Counted from the stretch's first letter, positions 13,596-22,051 are shown. The stretch is 22,068 bases of DNA from Cyanobacteria bacterium OH_CDB_20 (GCA_023415935.1 JAEZIX010000067.1:1-22068); one strand, 5' to 3'. Numbers and translations: made by a program. The notes: generated by a model not told the origin, from the sequence alone.

Positions 13596-14104
13596 TCTAT
13601 TAAACCTTCAATTTTATTGATAACAATTTTTTTGTTTTTCAAATCAACAACCGGCACAAGTTCTTTTACAAAAGGAACCATATGAAATTTTCCATCATTA
13701 TCTTTTATACTAAGCAGATTTCCAGCATTATTTTCTCCAACCGCCGAAATAACACCAAGATAGTTTGCCTCAGTATCATAGACTTTTAGCCCATCCAAAT
13801 CAGAAACCAAATATTCATCTTCTTCCAAACTGCCTTTTATAAATTCTTCACTTGCATATAAATGAAGTCCTTTATAGCGTTCAACATCGTTGATAGAATT
13901 GATTTCTTTAAATTTTATAATTGCAAAATTTTTGTGAAACCTGATTGATTCAATAGTGAACTCAAGTCTTTTCTCATTGAGCATTATAAACATTTTTTTC
14001 AAAGCTAAAAGTTGAGCTTCTTTTCCTTTTGTATAGCCAGCTCTGACTTCACCTTTAATACCGTGAAAACTTAAAATTTTAGCGACAGATAAAAGATTAT
14101 TCAT
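13592..14104 (-). CDS. rimM: Ribosome maturation factor RimM
   Basis: RimM assists late maturation of the 30S subunit head by binding ribosomal protein uS19. The 170 residues contain the N-terminal RimM domain with FHGIKGEVRA (13-22) and a C-terminal PRC barrel with YLGVISAV (115-122), GNLLSIK (128-134) and VPFVKELVPVVDL (143-155). The start lies three bases after the stop of the zinc-ribbon gene and lacks a clear ribosome binding site, so it depends on upstream translation. rimM followed by trmD is the usual order; rpsP, KH protein and rplS genes that often flank them are absent here. Confidence 0.94.
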   Translation of the reverse strand: MNNLLSVAKILSFHGIKGEVRAGYTKGKEAQLLALKKMFIMLNEKRLEFTIESIRFHKNFAIIKFKEINSINDVERYKGLHLYASEEFIKGSLEEDEYLVSDLDGLKVYDTEANYLGVISAVGENNAGNLLSIKDNDGKFHMVPFVKELVPVVDLKNKKIVINKIEGLID

Positions 14105-14107
14105 GTT

Positions 14108-15130
14108 CTACTTTTTTTTAAATTCCTCAGGAGCATCCGGTCTATCAGGATTCCATCTATCAAGTCCCATCTGCTTTCTAACAAGTCCGATACCTACGTG
14201 AACTCTCCACTCATCCATTTTAAGTTGCGCAGCAAGTATTTTGTGACAACCAATAGGAGGAAGCGGAAGCAATGGTTCATATAGACTTTTGATAGCCATT
14301 AACTGATCAGGTGATACAGCAAGTTTTCTTTTTGGGAAAGGCAACTTAGGAAGCATCATCTTTTGTCTTATAAGGTTTATACCAAAGAAAACTTTTCTTG
14401 GTTCAAGCTCAATTGCTGCACCAATAACCTCATGAATATCAGGGTTAGGAAGCGGCAATGATTTTTTATACAAAATTTCAATTTGAGCAAGTTGTTCTTT
14501 ATCAACGAGAAGCTGTTTTGGTCTTCTCGGACCTTGTGGAGGTCTTCTAAATCCTCCTCCACCGCCACCTTGTCTATTGAAAGGAGGACGTTGTGGTCTA
14601 TTTTGATAACCACCACCTTGAGGCGGTCTGTTATCTCTATTGTAAGGCCTAGGTTGTTGTGGTCTATCGCCATATTGTGGACGATCTCCATACTGCGGTC
14701 TATCACCGTATTGTGGTCTATTATCACCATACTGTGGACGGTCACCATACTGTGGTCTGTCAGGATTATAAGGTCTTCGTTCATAAGAACCTCTATTATC
14801 CTGATTATAAGGTCTGTAAGGTCTATCGTTTCGATCATTACGATCATTGCGGTAGTTTCTATCATTTCTGTCATTACGATTGTAGCCATTTTGAGGACGA
14901 TCATAGCGTCTTGAAGGATACGCTTCTTGTCTTTCTTGACCATTATCACTCGAATATGATGTTCTTTTTTCCTCAGATTTTTCTTCTGAATCTTGTTTTT
15001 CTTCGGGATCTTGAGAATCACTATCTAAAATAGGTTTTTTGTCCGGATATAAACAGTTAGGACAAATAACTCTTTTGGGGTTTTTTGTTTCAAACTCAGC
15101 TCCGCATTTAGTGCATTTATTAATATACAT
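14108..15130 (-). CDS. Zinc-ribbon protein with disordered Arg/Asn/Tyr repeats and duplicated C-terminal domain
   Basis: A 340-residue protein I cannot name. Residues 1-30 form a zinc ribbon (Cys6, Cys9, Cys23, Cys26). Residues 35-205 are low-complexity and surely disordered: an acidic Asp/Glu/Ser stretch, NDR repeats (86-103), five DRPQYG-type repeats (124-154) and a Gly/Pro/Arg segment resembling RGG-box RNA-binding regions. Residues 209-265 and 272-328 are a tandem duplication of one domain, each with QL, LY, LPLP, His, GI.L.R and M.L at matching positions; helical and perhaps helix-turn-helix-like. AAGGGG lies nine bases before the ATG. It leads the rimM-trmD operon (three-base gap), where an RNA-binding protein such as KhpA often sits, so an RNA or ribosome role is plausible but unproven. 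Confidence 0.8.
   Translation of the reverse strand: MYINKCTKCGAEFETKNPKRVICPNCLYPDKKPILDSDSQDPEEKQDSEEKSEEKRTSYSSDNGQERQEAYPSRRYDRPQNGYNRNDRNDRNYRNDRNDRNDRPYRPYNQDNRGSYERRPYNPDRPQYGDRPQYGDNRPQYGDRPQYGDRPQYGDRPQQPRPYNRDNRPPQGGGYQNRPQRPPFNRQGGGGGGFRRPPQGPRRPKQLLVDKEQLAQIEILYKKSLPLPNPDIHEVIGAAIELEPRKVFFGINLIRQKMMLPKLPFPKRKLAVSPDQLMAIKSLYEPLLPLPPIGCHKILAAQLKMDEWRVHVGIGLVRKQMGLDRWNPDRPDAPEEFKKK
14669..14761 (-). repeat. Tandem 18-base repeats encoding DRPQYG
   Basis: Five copies of a six-codon unit (one with an extra Asn codon) inside the zinc-ribbon gene, with a partial sixth copy beyond. The copies differ at third positions, so the array is not very recent, yet it could still vary in copy number between strains. 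Confidence 0.85.
14822..14875 (-). repeat. Asn-Asp-Arg codon repeats
   Basis: Nine-base units encoding NDR (one variant NYR) repeated six times in the same disordered region of the zinc-ribbon gene. Confidence 0.75.
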
Positions 15131-15303
15131 TTAGGTTAGCCCCTTTTACTTTGCAAGAAAAAAATAATATATTCCTCTCCGTGTTTATTCAGTTATCACT
15201 TTCTTGCCACCATTACCATTAATTTTATATGTAAAATTATATATTGACAAGTATTTTTTTTAAGATTTATGTACTTATTCATTATTTAACTGGGTTAAAC
15301 CAG
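15131..15303. other. Intergenic region between the MAF-type and zinc-ribbon genes
   Basis: 173 bases without a gene. It should hold the promoter of the zinc-ribbon-rimM-trmD operon; the best minus-strand -10 candidates are in the TATATTAT-like stretch around 15162-15173, without a good -35. A short CTGG/CCAG hairpin lies directly after the stop at 15304 but has no T-run, so it is a poor terminator. Confidence 0.4.
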
Positions 15304-17241
15304 CTAACTGACTTCGATTAAGGGCTGAAGGTTCCTAATCGCCCAATTTAACTTTCTCGTATTATTAATAAAGTATTGCTCTAATTCTCTCATAACTAAG
15401 TTTTGAGAATTAAAATCGCCACCACCTGCAGATTCTCTTATGCATTTATTTACTAGTTTATCTTCTTTTAAGGTAAGAGCATCTATTAATTTATATTTCG
15501 ATGAATAATTATTCTGAATAAAAATAAATTCATTTAAAGCCGCTTTTAAATGCTTCAATGAAGTTGGAGTCATCATTTTTTTTCTCTCGACTTCTTTTTT
15601 ATAGCTGTGAACCATTCTTTGAGCATTTTCTAAAACTTTAATAACTTCCTGGCAGACTTTAATATCAGACAAGAGTTTTTCTTTTATTTTGTCTAAATCA
15701 GAATTGTATAAGATATTAGAATAAACATCATCAAATTTTGTTTTTTTACTTATATTTTGGGGAACAGCGGTCTCTAAGGCAACATTTCTATAACCATCTA
15801 TTTGTGCGCCACCAACTGAAGCATTTATCAAATTTACGCTAGAACCTACTTTTTTAGCATATTCTTTAAAATATTCAATATAAAGTTTGAAAGCAATATC
15901 AGTTGGAAGCCTAAATCCATCCTGAGAGTCAACAAAAGACAATGTTGAATTTAAATATGACAATTTATTTTCTATTCTATCATTCAATTTATTTATTAAT
16001 GCTGGATCTTCTGTTTTTCCATATAAAGATTCCCTATACTCATCAATATTTTCAACATATAAAACTTCTTTGGCTAAATCATTATCATATTTAATTTTTA
16101 AAGAATGATAAACAGAATTCTTAGAATAGCAGTCTCCATTTCTGTATGCAAGATCTTGCCCAAGTAGAATTAAAGGGTTACAGCCTAATATTTTAGCAGA
16201 ATTAAGTCCACAATATGAAACAGTTCCTCTTGTCTCATACTCATCAAATTTTTCGTCAAAAAGTTCTGCTAGCCATAAGTTTGAAACTAACTCATTTGAA
16301 AAGTTTATAAATATATTTTTAAAGGGCAGATTTAGGACATTACCAGCTGTAAATGGTTCACATATCAAATTTACATTGGGAAGGATGTCAGCGAACTCCG
16401 TAAATTGTTTTGAAGTATCAAAACGTTCTATCACAACTAAAAAATCCGGAATAATATCATTTTTTATCAGTTCTTTAAAGGCAGTTCCGACTGAGAAAAT
16501 AACAACTTTATCTTTAATATCTTTTAACTTCTGGATATTTTCATAAAGAGATGGCCCCGCAGATACAATAACAGAAGGAACATTTTTGTAAGCATCTTTT
16601 AAAATTGATAAAGGTTTTGCTTTAATTCTTTTTGATAAGTTATTTACTGTTGACCAAACAAATGAATCATTATTTACAGCTTCAAATTTTCTATTAAAAT
16701 CAACTATACTTATATATGTATTTATCTCTTGTGCAAATTTTGAGATTTCTTTCCCAAAATTTTCTCTATGAAAATTTAAGAAATTTATTTTTGACTTTGT
16801 TCCAATTAAGTGAACTCCTGCTATAATGTTCTTTATATCTTCAAATGTTGATGCAACAAAAACATTTTTTTTAACCAATACCGGCAAGAAATCTACTATC
16901 TCGAAAGTAACTCTAAGCATTTCTACACTTGGCTCATAAAGTATTACCTTACCGAGGGCTTTTTCTGCAAACTCTTGAAACAAGTAGCCAAGACCTATAC
17001 CATATATAATATGGACATGATTTAAAGAATCTTCTGTTTTATTAAATATTTTTTGCGCCTCTATTTCAGCGCCATTTATATCGTGGATTGGGATACCATT
17101 ATAAGTAAAATTAGGCTCTTTAAGCAGTGTTTCTGACAATTCAATTTCATTTTCCAAAACATTAAAATTTGCAATTTTTTCGCACAATTCTGGATTATAA
17201 TCTCTAATCACACCAAGATTTTTTTGTAATATGTCTGTCAT
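15304..17241 (-). CDS. MAF-type (DUF115) motility-associated glycosyltransferase
   Basis: A 645-residue protein of the motility accessory factor family (DUF115, related to MptE-like pyrophosphokinases). In Campylobacter, Helicobacter and Aeromonas such proteins transfer nonulosonic acids to flagellin. Signatures are an N-terminal Rossmann-like part with IIYGIGLGYL (78-87), the central SAGPSL (227-232), IPDFLVVIERFD (264-275), and LLGQDLAYRNG (359-369). The C-terminal third (about 500-645) is helical and charged. The start is one base after the rlmN stop, so it is cotranscribed with rlmN. No flagellin or nonulosonic-acid synthesis gene is in the window, so the acceptor is unknown and could be another surface protein. 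Confidence 0.87.
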   Translation of the reverse strand: MTDILQKNLGVIRDYNPELCEKIANFNVLENEIELSETLLKEPNFTYNGIPIHDINGAEIEAQKIFNKTEDSLNHVHIIYGIGLGYLFQEFAEKALGKVILYEPSVEMLRVTFEIVDFLPVLVKKNVFVASTFEDIKNIIAGVHLIGTKSKINFLNFHRENFGKEISKFAQEINTYISIVDFNRKFEAVNNDSFVWSTVNNLSKRIKAKPLSILKDAYKNVPSVIVSAGPSLYENIQKLKDIKDKVVIFSVGTAFKELIKNDIIPDFLVVIERFDTSKQFTEFADILPNVNLICEPFTAGNVLNLPFKNIFINFSNELVSNLWLAELFDEKFDEYETRGTVSYCGLNSAKILGCNPLILLGQDLAYRNGDCYSKNSVYHSLKIKYDNDLAKEVLYVENIDEYRESLYGKTEDPALINKLNDRIENKLSYLNSTLSFVDSQDGFRLPTDIAFKLYIEYFKEYAKKVGSSVNLINASVGGAQIDGYRNVALETAVPQNISKKTKFDDVYSNILYNSDLDKIKEKLLSDIKVCQEVIKVLENAQRMVHSYKKEVERKKMMTPTSLKHLKAALNEFIFIQNNYSSKYKLIDALTLKEDKLVNKCIRESAGGGDFNSQNLVMRELEQYFINNTRKLNWAIRNLQPLIEVS

Positions 17242-17242
17242 T

Positions 17243-18274
17243 TTAAACTACCTGCTTTTTACCGCTTAATTGACCACAAGCTGCATCAATATCAGCTCCT
17301 CGCTCTAACCTTATTGTAACCTTTTTTCCTGTCGACTCAAGTATGTATTTAAATTTTAATATATTTTGTTTGTCAGGTTTTTGGTAATCGCAATACTCAT
17401 TTGGATTATAGACTATTAAATTAACATTGCATTTAAGTTTATCAATAAGTATTGCAAGCTCTTTAGCCTCTTCAATTGAATCATTAATACCTTTCATCAA
17501 TGTATATTCAATTGTAACTCGCCTGCCTGTTTTTTGTGTGTAATTTTTTAATGCTTTTATGAGTTCATCAATTTTGTATTTGTTCTCAACAGGCATGATT
17601 TTTTTTCTTGTTTCATGGTTTGATGCATGTAATGAAATTGCAAGTGTTGATTGAAAATCAAGCCCCGCAAGTTTGTTTATTGCAGGAATAATACCACAAG
17701 AAGAAACTGTCATCCTACGAGCACCCACTTGATATTCTTTGTTGAAAATTTCAACTGCAGCAAGGAAATTATCAAGGTTTAAAAGAGGTTCACCTTGCCC
17801 CATAAAAACTATATTTGTAACCTTAAGTTTTGTATTATTTTGGATTAAATGAATTTGTTGAACAATTTCTTGATGTGTTAAATTTCTTTTATATCCTAGT
17901 TTCCCGGTCGCGCAAAACGCACACCCCATAGGGCATCCAACTTGAGTGCTGATACAAGCTGTCAAATTTGAACGGTTATCAAATCTCATTAAAACTGCTT
18001 CAGTTAAAGCTCCGTCTTCAAGCTCAAATAAAAACTTCATAGTACCGTCAGAGCTATCTTGACGCTCATTCAATTTAACAGTTGATACAACAAACTTTTC
18101 TTTAAGCTCATTTCTGAAATCAACAGCCAAATCTGTCATTTCATCGAAAGAATTTGCAGATTTAAAATAAATCCAATTATAAACTTGTTTTGCTCTAAAC
18201 TTAGAAGCACCAAGTTTTTTCATTATATCTTCAATTTCAGCAAGGCTTTTGCCAGTTAGTAATTCTTTTTTCAT
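17243..18274 (-). CDS. rlmN: Dual-specificity rRNA/tRNA adenine-C2 methyltransferase RlmN
   Basis: RlmN is a radical SAM enzyme that methylates C2 of A2503 in 23S rRNA and A37 in some tRNAs. The 343 residues include the radical SAM cluster motif Cys114, Cys118, Cys121 in QVGCPMGCAFCATG (111-124), FMGQGEPLLN (157-166), and the C-terminal AACGQLSG with the methyl-carrying Cys333. All key residues are present. The ATG at 18274 has no ribosome binding site. Its promoter must overlap that of divergent coaE within 66 bases; a minus-strand TATGTT lies six bases before the ATG but is a weak -10. Confidence 0.95.
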   Translation of the reverse strand: MKKELLTGKSLAEIEDIMKKLGASKFRAKQVYNWIYFKSANSFDEMTDLAVDFRNELKEKFVVSTVKLNERQDSSDGTMKFLFELEDGALTEAVLMRFDNRSNLTACISTQVGCPMGCAFCATGKLGYKRNLTHQEIVQQIHLIQNNTKLKVTNIVFMGQGEPLLNLDNFLAAVEIFNKEYQVGARRMTVSSCGIIPAINKLAGLDFQSTLAISLHASNHETRKKIMPVENKYKIDELIKALKNYTQKTGRRVTIEYTLMKGINDSIEEAKELAILIDKLKCNVNLIVYNPNEYCDYQKPDKQNILKFKYILESTGKKVTIRLERGADIDAACGQLSGKKQVV

Positions 18275-18286
18275 AACTACAACATA

Positions 18287-18315
18287 TTAACATAAACCAT
18301 ATATTCTTTTATAAT
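18287..18315 (+). promoter_or_regulatory. Promoter of coaE
   Basis: TTAACA (18287-18292) and TATAAT (18310-18315) are exactly 17 bases apart, the best sigma-70-type promoter in the window. Transcription would start near 18322, giving a leader of about 19 bases with AAGGA at 18329-18333. Confidence 0.75.
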
Positions 18316-18340
18316 GTAATATATATTTAAGGATGCTCAA

Positions 18341-18937
18341 GTGTTAAAAATTGCAATAACAGGAAACATAGCAGCAGGGAAAAGTACTGTTGAAAAACTA
18401 ATCTCAGAAATGGGCTTTTTAGTAGTTGATACGGACAAAATCTCTCACAACCTTATTGAATCTGATATTGCAACCATAAATGAAATTAAAAATCTATTTA
18501 ATAACTGCAATATAATGGATGAAAACGGAAATATTTCAAGAAAAAAAATTAGCAAAATAATATTCAAAAACACTGAATACAAAATCCAACTCGAAAAAAT
18601 AATTCACCCTAAGGTAAAAATTGAGCTTCAAAAATTATATGCCAATTACCCAGAACAGAAAGTAATATTTGTTGCTGTCCCACTTTTGTTTGAGGCAAAG
18701 TTTGAAACTGATTTCGACAAAATAATACTTGTAGCTGCTGATGAAAATATCAGAGAAGCAAGACTGTTAAGAAGAAACAATTACTCAATCGAACATGCAA
18801 AATCAAGGATAAAATCTCAAACTCATCAAGATGAAAAATTTCTTAGATCGGATTATATAATCTACAATAACTCAGATATAAGCTCACTTGAAAAGTCAAC
18901 TCAAGATGTGATTAAGAAGATTCAAAATTCTATTTAA
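18341..18937 (+). CDS. coaE: Dephospho-CoA kinase
   Basis: CoaE phosphorylates the 3' hydroxyl of the ribose in dephospho-CoA, the last step of coenzyme A synthesis. The 198 residues show the P-loop GNIAAGKST (8-16), DTDKISH (30-36), HP at 89-90, VPLLFE (113-118) and the LID-like RLLRRN (141-146). The start is GTG: AAGGA lies seven bases upstream and an ATG at 18333 runs into a stop within five codons. The 3' end overlaps the convergent GH57 gene by eight bases. No other CoA gene is near. Confidence 0.93.
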   Translation: MLKIAITGNIAAGKSTVEKLISEMGFLVVDTDKISHNLIESDIATINEIKNLFNNCNIMDENGNISRKKISKIIFKNTEYKIQLEKIIHPKVKIELQKLYANYPEQKVIFVAVPLLFEAKFETDFDKIILVAADENIREARLLRRNNYSIEHAKSRIKSQTHQDEKFLRSDYIIYNNSDISSLEKSTQDVIKKIQNSI

Positions 18938-21434
18938 TAACAGTTGCTTTGATTACTGCCGACTTATAGAATTCAGTATTAATATTCAAATAATCTCCAA
19001 GTTTTAAAACTAAAAGCAATAATTCTCTATTAGAGTCTGATTCGCTTCTATCAGTAATTTTAGAAATTATTTGAGGAAATTTACTGTAAATTCTGTTGTA
19101 ATAAACGTTTTGAGCCTCTGAAATATCCACCTCAATTTCGAGCATATCAATATATTGGAATATTTCTAAAGCCTTATCTAATCTATGTTTTTCGTAATTT
19201 TTTACAAAATCATTAATTCTATCAGCAATTTCTTCTGAGAAAATCTTACTGGTTTCAGATTTATCCAGCCTCAATTCAAAGAGTTTTGACTCATTATTTA
19301 TCTCGCAAGCTGACTGTAATATGTTTTCATCAAAGATATTTGGAACATTTCTGAATATTTCATTAAAATCATGAGAAAGCGTATATTGAGCCGCCAGCTT
19401 AAACTCTTCAGGCACACTTAAACCGAGTTTTTTAAGCTGTAAAATCGATGCTTTTCCCTCATTGTAGACTTCTCTGTAATCGTCAGAGAACTTTCTCAAC
19501 TGTGTATTAAGAAGTTTTTTTAATATCTCTCTTCTTTCTTCAATAAAGATATCTTTTAAAGTGTAATATTCTTTTCCAAAATGCTCATCTAAAAGCCTAA
19601 TAATTTCAGTTAGAGTTTCTTCTTCAAAAGCTTTTAATAAATCTTTTTGGATTTTAGAGAAATCTTGGGAATCACTGTATTCTCTTATTGCACAATGGAA
19701 ATCTCCGTCTGGATATTGAATTAAAGCCAAGATTAAGTCTGAATTTTCTAAAGTAATTTTTGACTTTAACGAAATTCTGCCAATAACTAGATTTATGTTG
19801 CCTTTTTTAACACGTTTGTATGCATTTTTAGTAATTTCATAGCAATAGAGACTGGTTAAGTTATCATGCTCATTATATAAAGAAGATAACGCCCATAAAC
19901 TTGCAATTTGTTTAGTTGAAACTATCGATGGCTTCACAAATCTTTCGTAAACTTCTCTTCCTGTTCCAAAATCTGCAATATTACTTTGCGCTTTTTCTAA
20001 TATCTTTAAGAAATTACCTTCTAAATCCTTTGAAGTAAATTCGGAAATGAGCTGCATAGCTCTTGCCGCATATTTCATTATTTGTGTTGTTTCTATACCT
20101 GAAATTTCTGAGAAGAACCAACCGCAGCTTGTGTACATTAACATTGCTTGACGTTGAATTTCCATTAATTTCATCGCATTAACTTTGTCAACGTAATCAA
20201 GACCTTCAATCATGTTATTTTCAAGAAAATCTCTTATACTAGAGTCATTTCTATCCAAAACAACACTGATATAATTATTCCTTGCATCCCAAAAATCTTT
20301 GAAGTACTTATTGGCTTCAACTTCACAGATTTTTGCCATTTCATCTCTCAAGTAGTCAAATGCTTCTCTTAAAGGTCTACGCCATTTTTGATTCCAGCCT
20401 TGAGCTCCACCTGTGGAACATCCGCAATCCTCACACCACCTACCAACTCCATGAGCACAGCTCCAAGAAGATACCGGTTTAATTTCTACTTCATACTCAA
20501 CAGGTTCACTTGCAAGATAATTTGCATAATTAGTTACAATAAATCCTTCATCAATCGCTTTTAATCTTAGAATATAAGCTAAAGCCATATCTCCAAATTT
20601 TGTATGATGCCCGTAGCTTTCGCCGTCTGTAGCAATATTAACAATCTGATTATAGCTTCTTGAGTCAGACAAACCTTCCTTAAGCCTTGAAATAAACTTA
20701 TTTCCATCTTTTAAAAGCTCGTCGAACGCAACTGACTTAGATATCGCGCCATCATAGAAAAATAAATCAATATACTTATCAGGATTAGACTTTAAATAAT
20801 ATCTATATGGCCTTGCAGGATCAATATTTCCCCAGCTTACATCATACCAGCAGCTTGTATCACCTATCTTACGACATTTTTGAGCTTGGTATGGAGAAAG
20901 AACAGTGAACTTTATACCGCAATCTATAAGAACTTCAAGAGTTTCTTCATCAACAGCAGTCTCAGCCAGCCATATACCTTCAGGCATTCTGCCAAATCTA
21001 TAGTTAAAATCTCTTATTCCCCATATTGTTTGGGTATACTTATCACGTTTATTTGCAAGGGGCATTATTATATGGTTATAAACCTGCGCCATAGCATTAC
21101 CATGCCCATTATTTTCTTGGATACTCTTAACATCAGACTCAATGATTCTTTCATAGGTCTTAGGAGAATATTTTTCAAGCCATGACAAAAGTGTAGGGCC
21201 AAAATTATAGCTAATAAATGAATAGTTATTTACAATATCAAGAATGTGATTTTTATAATCAACAATTTTAGAAACAGAGTTAGGAGTATAACATTCACAA
21301 GTTATGCGCTCATTCCAATCGTGAAAAGGAGCGGCACTATCTTGCATTTCTATTGATTCAAGCCATGGGTTCTCCCTTGGCGGCTGGTAAAAATGTCCGT
21401 GTATAGCTAGATATTTTTTCTTTTCATCACTCAT
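18930..21434 (-). CDS. GH57-family glycoside hydrolase with DUF3536
   Basis: An 834-residue protein of the GH57-DUF3536 type. The N-terminal GH57 part has region 1 HGHFYQPPREN (12-22), region 2 GHGNAMAQVYNH (110-121), region 3 EGIWLAETA with candidate nucleophile Glu158, and region 4 IATDGESYGHH with candidate acid/base Asp270. A Cys-rich SCAHGVGRWCEDCGCS (325-340) is typical of this subgroup. The remainder (about 360-834) is the DUF3536-like helical region. There is no signal peptide, so it acts in the cytoplasm, presumably on an alpha-glucan such as glycogen, though no activity is established for this subgroup to my knowledge. CAGGAG lies six bases before the ATG. It follows the OB-fold-like gene by 26 bases in one operon. 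Confidence 0.9.
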   Translation of the reverse strand: MSDEKKKYLAIHGHFYQPPRENPWLESIEMQDSAAPFHDWNERITCECYTPNSVSKIVDYKNHILDIVNNYSFISYNFGPTLLSWLEKYSPKTYERIIESDVKSIQENNGHGNAMAQVYNHIIMPLANKRDKYTQTIWGIRDFNYRFGRMPEGIWLAETAVDEETLEVLIDCGIKFTVLSPYQAQKCRKIGDTSCWYDVSWGNIDPARPYRYYLKSNPDKYIDLFFYDGAISKSVAFDELLKDGNKFISRLKEGLSDSRSYNQIVNIATDGESYGHHTKFGDMALAYILRLKAIDEGFIVTNYANYLASEPVEYEVEIKPVSSWSCAHGVGRWCEDCGCSTGGAQGWNQKWRRPLREAFDYLRDEMAKICEVEANKYFKDFWDARNNYISVVLDRNDSSIRDFLENNMIEGLDYVDKVNAMKLMEIQRQAMLMYTSCGWFFSEISGIETTQIMKYAARAMQLISEFTSKDLEGNFLKILEKAQSNIADFGTGREVYERFVKPSIVSTKQIASLWALSSLYNEHDNLTSLYCYEITKNAYKRVKKGNINLVIGRISLKSKITLENSDLILALIQYPDGDFHCAIREYSDSQDFSKIQKDLLKAFEEETLTEIIRLLDEHFGKEYYTLKDIFIEERREILKKLLNTQLRKFSDDYREVYNEGKASILQLKKLGLSVPEEFKLAAQYTLSHDFNEIFRNVPNIFDENILQSACEINNESKLFELRLDKSETSKIFSEEIADRINDFVKNYEKHRLDKALEIFQYIDMLEIEVDISEAQNVYYNRIYSKFPQIISKITDRSESDSNRELLLLVLKLGDYLNINTEFYKSAVIKATVIK

Positions 21435-21460
21435 CCAAAACTCCTGACAGAAATTAAAAA

Positions 21461-21985
21461 TTATTTCCCAACTTTTGCTTCAGTTTTTTCTTTTTTATTT
21501 ACTTGCTCTAAAATAGTCATACTACTAATATTAATCCAAGGATCACCAAGTGCGGTAAGAAACACATTCCCTTCAATAGAAACTTTATCACCCGGATCTA
21601 TATCGACAAATTTTTCAGCCATTTTTCTTGTCATAAAAAGCTTCATCTCAGACAACGGGATAGTGTGGTCTTTAACGTCATCTCTTTTTATTAAAATTCC
21701 GATATATTCAGTAGAAGGTTTTTTTGCAGGTGGATAATCAAGTCCCAATCCTGAAAATTTATCAAAAATTGCAGTAAATTTAACATTTTTATTCAAAAAG
21801 CTATCTGGATTTGCAACTATTTGAAGCGGAGTTGTTATAACTTGAGCTGAATTATTTACAGAAGATGAAGTTGTTTTTGCATTGTTATCAACTGCATTAA
21901 TGGGTGAATATCCAATAAACAAACCTGTTGCAATAGCTACGATTAAAGCCACAAATACAAAACTTTTTGATAATTTATTTTTCAT
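21461..21985 (-). CDS. Exported small protein with OB-fold-like domain
   Basis: A 174-residue protein of unknown function. Residues 1-31 are a signal peptide or membrane anchor (lysines, then a hydrophobic run to YSPINA). A Ser/Asn/Thr-rich linker (35-50) leads to a domain at about 53-162 whose strand pattern, NKNVKFTAIFD (65-75) and DPGDKVSIEGNVFL (130-143) followed by DPWINISSMTI, suggests a secreted OB-fold like bacterial nucleic-acid or cation-binding OB domains. The C-terminus is Lys/Glu-rich. GAGG lies five bases before the ATG. The GH57 gene follows in the same orientation after 26 bases. One protein acts outside and the other inside the membrane, so a shared function is not obvious. 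Confidence 0.75.
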   Translation of the reverse strand: MKNKLSKSFVFVALIVAIATGLFIGYSPINAVDNNAKTTSSSVNNSAQVITTPLQIVANPDSFLNKNVKFTAIFDKFSGLGLDYPPAKKPSTEYIGILIKRDDVKDHTIPLSEMKLFMTRKMAEKFVDIDPGDKVSIEGNVFLTALGDPWINISSMTILEQVNKKEKTEAKVGK

Positions 21986-22022
21986 ATATTAACCTCGTGA
22001 TAAAAATCCTTTGAGTAATAAG

Positions 22023-22051
22023 ATATTAGCACACAAAATAAAAAAATATAA
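22023..22051 (-). promoter_or_regulatory. Candidate promoter of the OB-fold-like/GH57 operon
   Basis: Minus-strand TTATAT (22046-22051) and TAATAT (22023-22028) are 17 bases apart, with TGC before the -10 as an extended element. Transcription would start near 22017, about 31 bases before the ATG. Confidence 0.45.

Noticed and set aside
14669..14875. Evenly spaced repeats as a CRISPR array
   Set aside because: The units are contiguous 18-base and 9-base in-frame repeats without spacers and lie inside a coding sequence.
14483..15033. Long open frames on the plus strand, and another minus-strand frame, across the repeat region
   Set aside because: They arise from the repetitive codons of the zinc-ribbon gene, encode low-complexity protein, and have no credible start signals.
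15244..15249. Plus-strand TTGACA as a -35 box
   Set aside because: No good -10 follows at 16-18 bases, and downstream on the plus strand there is only the antisense of the MAF-type gene.
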